A stretch of DNA of 64,000 nt. It comes from GCA-2731375 sp964590195 (lineage in GTDB: Bacteria; Pseudomonadota; Alphaproteobacteria; GCA-2731375). The notes under the pieces were generated by a model. The model made no database searches. It was not told the origin of the DNA and saw only the letters and a list, made by a program, of their open reading frames with translations. Of this stretch, positions 44,582 to 53,756 are shown piece by piece; the first letter of the stretch is position 1; every line of letters starts with the position of its first letter. A program made the translations under genes and the position numbers. The stretch is from NCBI GenBank assembly GCA_964590195.1, contig CAZPWJ010000012.1, positions 16,166 through 80,165 of the forward strand, in the 5' to 3' direction.

Positions 44582-45313
44582 ATGCGCTGGTTCCTTGCTT
44601 TTATATTTTGCCTATCGTCCCTGAACGGCCTGGTCCCTGACGTTCTGGCTGATGAGGCCAAGCCGGTGGATGTGGCCATCGTGGTCTCTTACGACCGATC
44701 GGAATCCATTGACCAGGGCGAGGCCGATGCGCAAATCGCCGGGCTGATCTATACCCTGCGCCACGAACGCTTTCACACAGCGGTGGCGTCGGGCTATTTC
44801 CGGCGCATCGCGCTGTCGGCCATTGCCTGGTCCTCCTTTACCAAGCACGAATTGATCATGCCCTGGATGCAGATCGGCAATCCTGATCAGGCCCGCATGG
44901 CGGCGCTTTGGCTGGAGAAATTCCGCGACCGCGGCGAACAGATTGGCCACGGCACGCAAACGGATGTGGCCTGGGGCATCAAGCTGGCGGCGGAGCAGAT
45001 GCATGCCCTGCCGTGGTGGGCCTCGAAAAAGGTCATCAACATGGTCGGCGACGGCATTTCCAACATTGGCCGCATCGCCTCCATCGCCCGCGACGAAACC
45101 GTGGCCGCCGGCATTACCATCAACGGCCTGGTCATGGCCCGGGGCCGGGCGGTGAAGCCGCTGTCGGCCTATTACCGCCGGGAGGTCATTGGCGGCCCCA
45201 CCTCGTTCCTGCAGTTGAGCCGCTCGAACCAGGATTTCGCTGATGCCATGCTGCGCAAGATGACCTTGGAAATGGTGCGATTGCGGGACCAGAATAACCG
45301 GGAACTGCTCTAA
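44582..45313 (+). CDS. Secreted DUF1194 (VWA-like) protein
   Basis: The 243-residue protein has a signal peptide (about 1-23, cleavage near VLADEAK) and a von Willebrand A-like fold of the DUF1194 family, frequent in alphaproteobacteria. The metal-ion site DxSxS is intact as DRSES (38-42), and WWASKKVINMVGDGISN matches the later strand. It probably binds a protein or ligand in the periplasm through a divalent metal; the biological role is not established. GGGAGA precedes the ATG. Confidence 0.82.
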   Translation: MRWFLAFIFCLSSLNGLVPDVLADEAKPVDVAIVVSYDRSESIDQGEADAQIAGLIYTLRHERFHTAVASGYFRRIALSAIAWSSFTKHELIMPWMQIGNPDQARMAALWLEKFRDRGEQIGHGTQTDVAWGIKLAAEQMHALPWWASKKVINMVGDGISNIGRIASIARDETVAAGITINGLVMARGRAVKPLSAYYRREVIGGPTSFLQLSRSNQDFADAMLRKMTLEMVRLRDQNNRELL

Positions 45314-45384
45314 GCCACGTTTACCCATCAGAGATCGCGGTTTAAACTCGCTGCATCTGAAGTTGTGTCGAGGAACGTCGCCCC

Positions 45385-46779
45385 ATGAATGCCGCCTTTC
45401 AGGAATTGATGAACATTCGCAACCGCCCCGATGGTGCCGAGGCGGAAATCACTGGCGCCGATCCGGTTTTTTCGACCCGCTTCAAGGTGGCCGAAACAGG
45501 CGCCGGGATTCTGGCGGCGGTGGGTGTCGCCGTCTCGGATATTTGGGAAATGAAAACCGGTCGCCGGCAGCGCGTTGCCATTGATGTGCGCCACGCCGGC
45601 GCGGCCCTGAACAGTTTCAGCTTTTTACAGGCGCGGCAGGATGACGGCAGCTATCAGGTCATGGGCAACTCCCCCGCCGCCGCCGCCAACTATCAGATCA
45701 CCCAGCCGTTCGCCACCAAGGATGGCCGTTGGCTCCTGCCTCATTTCGGCATCGCGCATCTGAAAGACCGGGTGCTCGGCGTGTTGAAGTGCGAGGGCAC
45801 GCCGGAAGCGGTGACGCGGGCGGTGGCGCAATGGGATGCCCAGGATTTGGAAGACGCCATCGCCGAGGCTCGGGCCTGCGGCGGCATGATCCGGACCAGG
45901 GAGGAATGGCTGGCGCATCCGCAAGGCCAGGCGCTGGCTGCCCAGGCCGTGGTGGAGATCGATAAAATTGGCGACAGCGAGCCCGAGCCGTTTTCGGCTG
46001 GCGGACCGGCCCTGGACGGCGTCCGGGTGCTGGACCTGACCCGTATTCTGGCCGGGCCGGTGGCGGCGCGGACCTGCGCCGAACATGGCGCGGACGTGCT
46101 GATGGTGGGCGCCAGGGGCCTGCCGCAGATCAAGAATTTCGTGGTCGATTTATCGCACGGCAAACGCAGCTGCTATCTGGATCTCAACGAGGCGGAGGAG
46201 GCGGAACAACTGCGGCAACTGGTGCGCGGGGCGGATGTCTTCTCCCAAGGCTATCGGCCCGGCACTCTGGCAAGGCGCGGCTTTGGTCCGGACGAGCTGG
46301 CCGCACTTCGTCCCGGCCTGATTTACACCTCGATCAATTGTTACGGCCAGCAGGGCCCGTTCAAGGATCGCGCCGGTTGGGAGCAGGTGGCCCAATCGAT
46401 CACCGGCATTTGTCACGAACATGGCGAAGACAAGCCGACCTTATTACCGATCCCGGCCTGCGACTACACCACCGGCTATCTGGGCGCCTACGGTACCTTG
46501 CTGGCTCTGGCGCGGCGGGCGGTCGAGGGCGGCAGCTATCACGTTAAGGTTTCGCTCTGCCAGTCCGGCATGTTCCTGCAACGCCAGGGCAGGGTAGATT
46601 ATCCAGAGGCGGAAATGGGCCACAGGGGCGAGGAATATACGTCGCTGCAAATGGCCTCGGACACCGCCTATGGCCCGATCCGTCATCTGGCGCCGGTGCT
46701 GAAATTTTCCGAAAGCAAACCCGGCTGGTCGCGGCCGTCGCCGGCCCTGGGATCTGATCGGGCCCAATGGCTTAGTTGA
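45385..46779 (+). CDS. Family III (CaiB/BaiF) CoA-transferase with rearranged domain order
   Basis: The 464-residue protein belongs to the formyl-CoA/carnitine CoA-transferase family. The usual N-terminal phrase LDGVRVLDLTRILAGPVAAR appears only at about residue 210, preceded by a region (about 30-105) resembling the part that normally follows it; the C-terminal part repeats that region (DYTTGYLGAYGTLLALARRA). The chain therefore looks like the second half of one unit joined to the first half of another. The substrate is unknown. It lies 71 bases after the DUF1194 gene and 25 bases before a deacylase gene, probably one unit with the latter. Confidence 0.82.
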   Translation: MNAAFQELMNIRNRPDGAEAEITGADPVFSTRFKVAETGAGILAAVGVAVSDIWEMKTGRRQRVAIDVRHAGAALNSFSFLQARQDDGSYQVMGNSPAAAANYQITQPFATKDGRWLLPHFGIAHLKDRVLGVLKCEGTPEAVTRAVAQWDAQDLEDAIAEARACGGMIRTREEWLAHPQGQALAAQAVVEIDKIGDSEPEPFSAGGPALDGVRVLDLTRILAGPVAARTCAEHGADVLMVGARGLPQIKNFVVDLSHGKRSCYLDLNEAEEAEQLRQLVRGADVFSQGYRPGTLARRGFGPDELAALRPGLIYTSINCYGQQGPFKDRAGWEQVAQSITGICHEHGEDKPTLLPIPACDYTTGYLGAYGTLLALARRAVEGGSYHVKVSLCQSGMFLQRQGRVDYPEAEMGHRGEEYTSLQMASDTAYGPIRHLAPVLKFSESKPGWSRPSPALGSDRAQWLS

Positions 46780-46804
46780 GGGTGGCTTAGTTGATAGGAT
46801 ATTC

Positions 46805-47806
46805 ATGTCAGAGACAAACAGTCTGATCCAGAGTGAAGTAAATTTTGATCAGGACGGCGCCCAGCATGGCTTTCTGCGCCTGCCCTATTCCGTGCACCGT
46901 TCGGCCTATGGCTGGATTCCTGTACCCATCGTGATGTTGAAGAACGGCGACGGCCCCACGGCCCTGGTGATCGCCGGCAATCATGGCGATGAATACGAGG
47001 GCCAGGTCACCCTGACCAAATTGTGCCGGGAACTGGCGGCGGAAGATATTCAGGGCCGCCTGATCATTCTGCCCATGGCCAACTATCCAGCCGCCCATGC
47101 CGGCCTGCGGACCTCGCCCTTTGACGAGGGCAACCTGAACCGCAGCTTCCCCGGCGATCCCGGCGGCACGCCAACGGAAATGATCGCGCATTATATCGAG
47201 GAAGTCCTGATGCCCATGTGCGATTACTTCTTCGATCTGCATTCGGGCGGTTCCTCGTTGCGCTATCCGGCCACGGTGTTGCGCAAGAGGGGCGAAACAG
47301 CGGAGCAGGAAGCCGCACTGGAAGCATTGCAACTGGCCTTCGACGGCACTTACGGTTTTATCTTTGGCCGTCCGGGCGACCCGCGGGTTTCCTCTGCTGC
47401 GGCCCGGCGCAAGGGCGTCCTGGGTCTGACCACGGAACTGGGCGGCGCGGGCACCGTGACGCCGGCGATCCTGGCCCTGGCCGAACGGGGCGTACGGCGG
47501 CTGTTGCATCACATCGGTATGCTGCCCGGTTATGAACCGGATGCCGTGCGCGGCACCCGTCTGATGGAACTGACCAGCACGGACCTGTTCGTCTACGCCC
47601 GCGACGAAGGCCTGTTCGAGCCTTATGTGGATCTGTTGGCGGAAGTCAAAAAGGGCCAGCCTGCGGGCGCCATCCACCACCCCGAAACCCCCTGGCTGCC
47701 GCCCACCGAATGCCATTTCGAACATGACGGCCTGGTGATCTGCGAACGCATCCCGGCCCGCGTTCAGCGCGGCGACTGCCTGTTCCATCTGGCGACGGAT
47801 ATTTGA
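46805..47806 (+). CDS. Zinc-dependent succinylglutamate desuccinylase/aspartoacylase-family deacylase
   Basis: The 333-residue protein is an M14-type zinc carboxypeptidase-fold deacylase. The zinc ligands are His60 and Glu63 in GNHGDEYEG and His146 in DLHSGGSS; the substrate loop is NLNRSFPG and the catalytic Glu211 is in TTELGGAG. It is closest in style to DoeB-like N-acetyl-diaminobutyrate deacetylases (ectoine breakdown), but no other ectoine genes are here, so the substrate stays open. AGGAT precedes the ATG. Probably co-transcribed with the CoA-transferase gene. Confidence 0.85.
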   Translation: MSETNSLIQSEVNFDQDGAQHGFLRLPYSVHRSAYGWIPVPIVMLKNGDGPTALVIAGNHGDEYEGQVTLTKLCRELAAEDIQGRLIILPMANYPAAHAGLRTSPFDEGNLNRSFPGDPGGTPTEMIAHYIEEVLMPMCDYFFDLHSGGSSLRYPATVLRKRGETAEQEAALEALQLAFDGTYGFIFGRPGDPRVSSAAARRKGVLGLTTELGGAGTVTPAILALAERGVRRLLHHIGMLPGYEPDAVRGTRLMELTSTDLFVYARDEGLFEPYVDLLAEVKKGQPAGAIHHPETPWLPPTECHFEHDGLVICERIPARVQRGDCLFHLATDI

Positions 47807-47838
47807 CCCAGTCAGGCGTCGGGGCTAGCGAAGAAATA

Positions 47839-49266
47839 TTAAATGCAGGCTGTTTTGAAGCCTGAGTATTTCGGCTGATCAATGGCGATCTGGTTGACCA
47901 CTGTTTGGCGCAGGTGTTCGGCCAGGCCGGGGTGGTCCAGGGGGATCTCGCCGTTGCGCAGGCCTTCGACCAGGCGCCAGCGCATCTCGTCAAGGCCGCC
48001 GGTGGTGATGAACAAGGCTTCCAGGCGCTGATGCTCCAGGCGGCGGTGTTTCGGGCCCAGGGCATGATCGCGCAGCACAATGTCCAGGGAATTTCCCGCC
48101 ACCCGTGCCATGAAATTCGTGCGCCCCTTCGTCTCGGCCATGACGTCGCCGTGCAGGAAATCGCGTACGCTGGCCAGCAGCTCGTCAATTCTGGGCATCT
48201 CTTCGCTTGTTTCGCCGGCAGGTTCGACCAACTCCACCGGGCCGGGGATCAGCAGATTGACACAGTCCACCTGACATTCCGAACTGCGCCGCCCGATGGC
48301 GGGCCGCTCAACCGTGGCGTCGGGGCCGTTGCGGTAGTGCTCCGCCATGCCCAGGCAGCCAATAGCCCACCAGAACGAGCCGAAGACTTCCCAGAATTTT
48401 ACATGTTCGGGATCTACCTTCCGGCCCGAGACGGCTTCGTAGCCGGCGAACAGATCCTCGTAGCTGCCGAAACCGCCGACGGGCAGTTCGCTGCCAAACC
48501 GCCAGGAATTGGTGCAGATCCAGCCCAGATCGCGCATGGGGTCGCCAATATGGGCAACCTCCCAATCCAGCACCGCAACGACGCCATCGGGTGAGATCAT
48601 CAGATTGCCGTTGCGGAAATCGTTATGCACCAGGGCCGTCTCCACCCCTTGTGGCAGATGGTCCAGCAGCCAACGGCCGGCATAGTCGATCATCGGCTGC
48701 GGCGTCTTGAAGGCCTTGTAGCGGTCCCAGGTGGTGTGCACGTAGTCTTCCGGGCTCATGCTGCGCAGGCATTGATCCAGACCGGTGGATTTTAGGTCGA
48801 TGGCGTGTATGCGGGCCAGGATCTCGCCGCATTCATAGGCCAGCTTGGGGCGAATTTCGGCCAGCTTCGGCGAGCGGACGATGCGCGCGCCCAGGGCCTC
48901 GCCTTCCAGCCAGGACATGATGAAGCCCTCGCCCAGGCCGTCATTTTCGGCCAGGACATAATATACTTCTGGTTCGGGCACGCCGGCCGCCTTGGCCGAT
49001 TGTATTAACAGGGCTTCCGCTGCCAGGCCGGGATTGTACGAGATCCGGCCTTCTTCGTGGCTGTCATCAACGCCGCCACCCATCCCGCCGCCGGGCGCGC
49101 GGCGCAGGGCCAGCAAGCGTTCCGCACCATCCGCGCCCGCCACCGTCAGGCGGTAGGTTTCCTGAGAAGCTCCGCCCGACAACCGTTCCGCCGATAGCAG
49201 TTTCCGGCAATCGGCCAGCTGCCGTATCAGAACTGTTTCAAGTTTGCTCTCAAAGCTCTCCGTCAC
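47839..49266 (-). CDS. Aminoglycoside phosphotransferase-fold (APH/ACAD10-like) protein
   Basis: The 475-residue protein has an APH kinase fold (about 25-300): LSGGASQETYRL for the glycine loop, the catalytic loop VHNDFRNGNLM (His214, Asp216, Asn219) and the metal motif VLDWE (Asp234). A helical C-terminal extension of about 150 residues follows. Homologues often sit with acyl-CoA dehydrogenases and relate to ACAD10/11, which phosphorylate 4-hydroxy acyl-CoAs; antibiotic resistance is not implied. No acyl-CoA dehydrogenase is adjacent here. It is convergent with the deacylase gene, 32 bases apart. Confidence 0.82.
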   Translation of the reverse strand: MTESFESKLETVLIRQLADCRKLLSAERLSGGASQETYRLTVAGADGAERLLALRRAPGGGMGGGVDDSHEEGRISYNPGLAAEALLIQSAKAAGVPEPEVYYVLAENDGLGEGFIMSWLEGEALGARIVRSPKLAEIRPKLAYECGEILARIHAIDLKSTGLDQCLRSMSPEDYVHTTWDRYKAFKTPQPMIDYAGRWLLDHLPQGVETALVHNDFRNGNLMISPDGVVAVLDWEVAHIGDPMRDLGWICTNSWRFGSELPVGGFGSYEDLFAGYEAVSGRKVDPEHVKFWEVFGSFWWAIGCLGMAEHYRNGPDATVERPAIGRRSSECQVDCVNLLIPGPVELVEPAGETSEEMPRIDELLASVRDFLHGDVMAETKGRTNFMARVAGNSLDIVLRDHALGPKHRRLEHQRLEALFITTGGLDEMRWRLVEGLRNGEIPLDHPGLAEHLRQTVVNQIAIDQPKYSGFKTACI

Positions 49267-49298
49267 CTAAATCCCGCCTTACTCAAACCATGCCGTGA

Positions 49299-50297
49299 CT
49301 AGTCGTCCCAAATATCCATGCCGTCGAACAGGATCGAGGACATATAACGTTCGGCGAAATCCGGAACGATGGCGACTACTGTCTTGCCCTCCATGCCGTC
49401 GCGGGCGGCAACGCGCAGGGCAGCGCAAACGGCGGCGCCCGAGGAGATGCCGCAGGGAATGCCTTCCGAGGTCGCCATCAGCTTCGCCGTGTCGATGGCG
49501 TCGTCGTTGCTGATCTGCTCAATACCATCAATCTGATCCGTATCCAGTACGGGCGGGATGAAGCCGGCGCCGATACCCTGGATCATGTGTGGGCTATGGC
49601 TGCCGCCGGATATCACGGGGCTGTCTTCCGGTTCCACGGCGACGATTTGAACGTCCGCCTTCTTGGCCTTGAGGACATCCGCCACGCCGGTCAGGGTGCC
49701 GCCGGTGCCGACGCCCAGGATCACGGTATCCACCTTGCCGGCGGTATCGACCCAGATTTCCTCGGCCGTGGTACGGCGGTGAATTTCCGGGTTGGCGGGA
49801 TGGCCGAACTGATAGGGCATGACCGCGCCGTCAATGCGCTCGACAAGCTCTTCGGCCTTTTTCACGGCGCCGGCGATGCCTTCGGCCCGCGGTGTCAGTT
49901 CCAGCTCCGCGCCGAGGGCGAGGAACATCTTGCGCCGCTCTTTCGAGAAGCTGTCGGGCATGGTCAGGATACAGCGGTAACCCCTGGCGGCGCAGACAAA
50001 GGCCAGGCCGACACCGGTATTTCCCGAGGTGGGCTCGACAATGGTGGAGCCGGGGCCAATGCTGCCGTCCGCCTCCATGGCCGCGATCATGGCCACGGCC
50101 AGGCGGTCCTTGACCGATGACATGGGGTTGAAGAATTCCAGCTTGACCAGAACCTCTGCCTTGGCGCCGGCGTTCTTGGCGATATTGTTCAGCCGCACCA
50201 GGGGCGTATTGCCGATGGTCTCGGTAATATCGCCGTAAATCCTGCCGCGGCCCGGCGGGTCCAGGTTCAGATCGGTGTTGTCCAACGGATTGCTCAT
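49299..50297 (-). CDS. cysK: Cysteine synthase A (O-acetylserine sulfhydrylase)
   Basis: The 332-residue PLP enzyme makes cysteine from O-acetylserine and sulfide. The PLP lysine is Lys63 in NPMSSVKDR; the substrate loop is EPTSGNTGVGLAF; the phosphate-binding GVGTGGTLTG and the C-terminal PCGISSGAAV are all present. I chose the ATG at 50297 (MSNPLDNTD), with GGGG upstream; an in-frame ATG at 50387 would add 30 residues. It is 32 bases upstream of the APH-like gene on the same strand. Confidence 0.95.
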   Translation of the reverse strand: MSNPLDNTDLNLDPPGRGRIYGDITETIGNTPLVRLNNIAKNAGAKAEVLVKLEFFNPMSSVKDRLAVAMIAAMEADGSIGPGSTIVEPTSGNTGVGLAFVCAARGYRCILTMPDSFSKERRKMFLALGAELELTPRAEGIAGAVKKAEELVERIDGAVMPYQFGHPANPEIHRRTTAEEIWVDTAGKVDTVILGVGTGGTLTGVADVLKAKKADVQIVAVEPEDSPVISGGSHSPHMIQGIGAGFIPPVLDTDQIDGIEQISNDDAIDTAKLMATSEGIPCGISSGAAVCAALRVAARDGMEGKTVVAIVPDFAERYMSSILFDGMDIWDD

Positions 50298-50412
50298 GAT
50301 GGTTTTCCCCAAAAAAAGTTTGTCTGAGTTCTGTTCGATCAAAAATTCGGCAAGCCGCATCCTGACAAAGTTGCAATTGTTCAGCAACTGTCTTGTCTAA
50401 AACGGTCGCCGC

Positions 50413-51909
50413 TCATGCCTCCGTGCTTTTTCGGATCACGAACAGGAATGCCAACGGCGCGGCTAGGGCCGAGGCCAGGGTAAGCAGATGAAAGGCATTG
50501 ATATAGCCGATCATCGAGGCCTGATGACGCACTTCCTCCAACAGGCGGGCGTGCAGGGGCGGCGTGCCCGGCTCGCCCAGAATGGTGATCCAGAGGCTCA
50601 GGTTGCGCATGTCGAAGGCGTCGATCATGGCGCTTAAATTGACCGTGGCCTCGGCCGAGGTGCGGAAAAATACCACCAGGGTCAAGGCGATGAAGATGGA
50701 ACTGCCCAGCAGGCGGCACAGCGAGAAGATGGCATTGCCTTGGGTCAGCAGGTGCATGGGCAGGGTGGAAAAGGCCAAGACCGCCATGGGCGTATAGGCG
50801 GTGCCGAAACCGATGCCGTGGAGAATATTGGTCCAGAACACGTCCGCCGTGGTCATGTTGATGTCCAGCGAGGACATCCACAGACCCGCCACCGCCTGCA
50901 AGGCCAGGCCGGTAAACAGGCAAAGCCGGGCGTTGAAGCGGGTAAATTGCACGACGATGAAGAAACTGAGGAAATTGCCCATGCCGCGGGCCGAAATCAG
51001 ATAGCCGACGATCGAATCGGGATAGCCGCGCAAATCCTGCAGCAGAGGTGGGAACAGCACCATTGGGGTGAATTGCAGCATGCCCATGATCAAGGCCAGG
51101 GTAATGCCGATGCTGAAATTACGATCTCTGAAGGTCGCCGGATCGAACAGAGCATGACGTGACGTCAGGATGTGGACGATGAACAGATAAAAGAACACGA
51201 TGGCCAGCAACAGTTCCAGTTGGATTTCATAGCTCTCCAGCCAATCCAGCCGCTGCCCCCGATCGAACATCAATTGCGTGGCGCCGATGGCGATGGCGAT
51301 CAGCACGAAACCTAGATAGTCGAAGCGTTGCGCCTTGCCCTTCTCCTGATTGGAGAGCGCGGCGAAGGCCAGCAGGCCGGCAACGATACCGGCGGGCATG
51401 ATCATGAAAAAGGCCCAGCGCCAATTGATCAGTTCGGCAATCAGGCCGCCGAATAACGGCCCCAGGATCGGCCCCATGACGCCGCCCACGCCCCAGGCCA
51501 TCAGGATAAAGGGATGCTGCGCCTTGGAAAAACTGGCCAGCAGAATAGCCTGGCCCAAGGGGAAAATCGGCGCCCCGAACAAGCCTTGCAGGACGCGGGT
51601 TCCCAACATGGCTTCCAGGGAATCCGCCATTCCCGCCAGCACGGAAAAAGAGGTGAAGCCGGCGATCGCGCCGACCATCAGATTGCGCCATCCCAGTTTC
51701 GAGGCCAGCCACCCGGTCAGCGGCGTCGCGATGGCCGTGGCCACAAGATTGAAGGTGATGATCCACGAAACTTGATCTTGTGTCGCCGACAGCGCGCCCT
51801 TCATCTGCGGCAGGATCACCGCGACCGAGGTCATGGTGGCGCCAAACAGCAGGGTCGCGAACTGTACCGTCAGCAGGATCAGCCATTGCCGAAATGTGAA
51901 ATGACGCAT
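50413..51909 (-). CDS. DHA2-family MFS drug exporter (EmrB/QacA type)
   Basis: The 498-residue protein has about 14 predicted membrane helices and the DHA2 motifs VSWIITFNLVATAIATPLTGWLA (motif A region) and VLQGLFGAPIFPLGQAIL (motif C/B region). EmrB exporters work with an EmrA-type membrane fusion protein, but none is next to it, so it may act alone or with a distant partner. Proton-driven export of hydrophobic toxic compounds is the family role. It ends 115 bases upstream of cysK. Confidence 0.9.
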   Translation of the reverse strand: MRHFTFRQWLILLTVQFATLLFGATMTSVAVILPQMKGALSATQDQVSWIITFNLVATAIATPLTGWLASKLGWRNLMVGAIAGFTSFSVLAGMADSLEAMLGTRVLQGLFGAPIFPLGQAILLASFSKAQHPFILMAWGVGGVMGPILGPLFGGLIAELINWRWAFFMIMPAGIVAGLLAFAALSNQEKGKAQRFDYLGFVLIAIAIGATQLMFDRGQRLDWLESYEIQLELLLAIVFFYLFIVHILTSRHALFDPATFRDRNFSIGITLALIMGMLQFTPMVLFPPLLQDLRGYPDSIVGYLISARGMGNFLSFFIVVQFTRFNARLCLFTGLALQAVAGLWMSSLDINMTTADVFWTNILHGIGFGTAYTPMAVLAFSTLPMHLLTQGNAIFSLCRLLGSSIFIALTLVVFFRTSAEATVNLSAMIDAFDMRNLSLWITILGEPGTPPLHARLLEEVRHQASMIGYINAFHLLTLASALAAPLAFLFVIRKSTEA

Positions 51910-52298
51910 GCTCTGGGCGCCCTAGCGATCGCCAGCATCAAAGCCGGTGGCGTTGCCGCCGGCACGCGCCAAACCGCCTGGCCATACCAGGCTGTAATCC
52001 GACAGAAATGTGATGCACCCCATGGACATCGTGAAAGATCACCCTCGTCAAACAAGCCTAAAGTGTATAGGGCAATGGCGGGCCTGGATATGGCCAAGGC
52101 GTTGGTGGCAGCGCTGGAATTTATCGCCATCGCGGAATGACAATCTCTATCCGCCAGGCCGCTAATTTGCTATAATACCAACTTGGTTTTTCTGTGCGTT
52201 CTTGCGTCTTTTCGTTGCAGCCATCGAGCTTGGCGCGGCGTGTGCGCCAGCCCGGTTACCCAGTCCGGATACCCGGCCTGATTACAGGGAGAACCACG
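51910..52298. other. 389-bp region between the DHA2 exporter and the YbaK-like gene
   Basis: No recognisable gene is present. A 21-codon micro-ORF (52075-52140, start MAGLDMAKAL) with AGGG upstream could be a leader peptide, but nothing else supports it. The element AAACAAGCCTAAAGTGTA at 52050-52067 nearly matches one at 15270-15287. An extended -10 promoter lies at 52168-52176. Confidence 0.5.
52168..52176 (+). promoter_or_regulatory. Extended -10 promoter element for the YbaK-like gene
   Basis: TGCTATAAT gives a perfect TATAAT hexamer with the upstream TGn extension. No good -35 is seen, as is usual for extended -10 promoters. It would give a leader of about 115 bases before the ATG at 52299. 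Confidence 0.4.
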
Positions 52299-52763
52299 AT
52301 GACAATCTCACCAACCGTTGAACAGCATCTCGCCGCCGAGGGCATCACCTACGACGTGATCGCCCACGACCATACGGGCAACAGCATATCGACCGCGCTG
52401 GCGGCCCACGTTTCCGTCGGTGCCATGGCCAAGGCGGTGGTCATGAAGGATGCCGAGGGCTATCTGATGGCCGTTACTTCGGCCATGTGCAAGCTGTCCG
52501 AGGCCGAGCTGTATGACGCGATCGGGCGGCGCCTGCAATTGGTGACCGAGGATGAACTTGCCGAGATTTTTCCCGATTGTGATCCCGGCGCCGTGCCGCC
52601 CCTGGCCGCGGCCTATGGCATGGAGGCGGTCTGGGACGACCGGCTGGCCAACCTCAAGGATATTTATTTCGAGGGCGGCGACCATGACAACGTGGTGCAC
52701 ATCGGCGGCGATGATTTCCGTCGCCTTATGGGCGATGCCCGCCACGCCAGTTTTAGCCATTAG
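52299..52763 (+). CDS. YbaK/ProX-type aminoacyl-tRNA deacylase-like protein
   Basis: The 154-residue protein has the YbaK/EbsC fold: GITYDVIAHDHTG at the N-terminus, the conserved lysine in AMAKAVVMKD (Lys45), and a C-terminal GGDDFRRLMG. Family members hydrolyse mischarged tRNAs (such as Cys-tRNA-Pro or Ala-tRNA-Pro). I chose the ATG at 52299 because AGGGAGA lies 7 bases upstream; the frame is open further 5'. It stands alone with its own likely promoter. Confidence 0.85.
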   Translation: MTISPTVEQHLAAEGITYDVIAHDHTGNSISTALAAHVSVGAMAKAVVMKDAEGYLMAVTSAMCKLSEAELYDAIGRRLQLVTEDELAEIFPDCDPGAVPPLAAAYGMEAVWDDRLANLKDIYFEGGDHDNVVHIGGDDFRRLMGDARHASFSH

Positions 52764-52887
52764 CAGCCCGCTTGCGCGTGTCGCTGCTGCCGGCCCGATT
52801 GCGCTGACCTGTTGGGGTGCTCGCCACCACGCGTGAGCGCGTCCGTGTTGTCCCTCGTTTTGTAGTGCGAAATCAAGGGAGGCTGTC

Positions 52888-53181
52888 ATGCCCACATACA
52901 TCGTATTCGCGGACTACACCGACAAAGGCATAGCCGCCATCAAGGATGCGCCGGATCGCCTTGATGCGGTCAGGAAACTGGTGGCTGATCATGGTGGCGA
53001 AGTGAAGGCGTTTTATCTGCTGTTGGGGGAGCATGATATCATGAGCATTATCGATGCTCCCAACGACGACACCGCCGCCCGGCTGCTGCTTACCATCAGT
53101 GGCGAGGGCAATATTCGAACCAAATCCTTCAAGGCGTTTGAAGAAGACGAGTTCCGCGCCATCGTTGGCTCGCTGCCGTAG
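52888..53181 (+). CDS. GYD domain protein
   Basis: The 97-residue protein matches the GYD family: MPTYIVFADYTDKGI at the start, then GGEVKAFYLLLGEHDIMSII and a small beta-alpha-beta end. GYD proteins adopt a ferredoxin-like dimeric fold of unknown function. AAGGGAGG precedes the ATG. It may be transcribed with the small gene at 53345, 163 bases later. Confidence 0.85.
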   Translation: MPTYIVFADYTDKGIAAIKDAPDRLDAVRKLVADHGGEVKAFYLLLGEHDIMSIIDAPNDDTAARLLLTISGEGNIRTKSFKAFEEDEFRAIVGSLP

Positions 53182-53344
53182 TGGTGGTTGGGTATCGGCC
53201 TGTTCCGGAAAATACCTACCGTAATGTCCGGGCAGGAAGGAGTTCATGTTCGAAACCCGCGACTGGCCCGCCCGTTGATGGGAGTGCCGGCCGGGAAAGC
53301 CGTGATCTTGTCTATGTGTGCAATTTCCATGGAGGACATTGGCT

Positions 53345-53650
53345 ATGAAGGCAATAATGCTACTCAGCGGCAATGGCGCGCTTATGATTCTGACGTCATA
53401 CGATTCCGCTACGGAAGCCGCCCTGCTGGACAAGCTGGCTGCGAAAGGGATCGATAAATTCATTGCCTTTGATGTGCCCTTGGAGCTGGCCAAGGAACGC
53501 TATGGCGGCCATTTCGAAGTGGTGATGCATGATTTGCACGAAAGCAATGATCTACGCATCCTCGACTACAACGGCGCGCGGGCGTTCAGTCTGTTCAGCT
53601 TTGCGGAGTTGTCCGAATCAACTTTCCACGAAACTCTGAAGGCGGCATAG
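53345..53650 (+). CDS. Small soluble hypothetical protein
   Basis: The 101-residue protein begins MKAIMLLSGNGALMILTSYD and contains KFIAFDVPLELAKERYGGHF and HDLHESNDLRILDYNGARAF. The start is the ATG at 53345, with GGAGG 9 bases upstream. No signal peptide, membrane segment or named domain is visible. I believe similar short cytoplasmic proteins occur in other alphaproteobacteria, but I cannot give a function. It follows the GYD gene on the same strand. Confidence 0.7.
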   Translation: MKAIMLLSGNGALMILTSYDSATEAALLDKLAAKGIDKFIAFDVPLELAKERYGGHFEVVMHDLHESNDLRILDYNGARAFSLFSFAELSESTFHETLKAA

Positions 53651-53756
53651 ATATTGGAATTCTGTAAGCGTGGTCTAAGCCGCGCCTGACCGTCCTGAAT
53701 ACGGTGAATTTATGGTTCAGGCCACAGGGCGCCGGTGGAGCTCTTCGGTGCGGGTT

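Noticed and set aside
47839..49266. Possible aminoglycoside resistance gene
   Set aside because: The APH fold is present, but length and C-terminal extension match ACAD10-like metabolic kinases, not resistance enzymes.
52075..52140. 21-codon micro-ORF upstream of the YbaK-like gene
   Set aside because: Too short, with only a weak ribosome-binding site and no attenuator structure seen; noted only in the intergenic entry.
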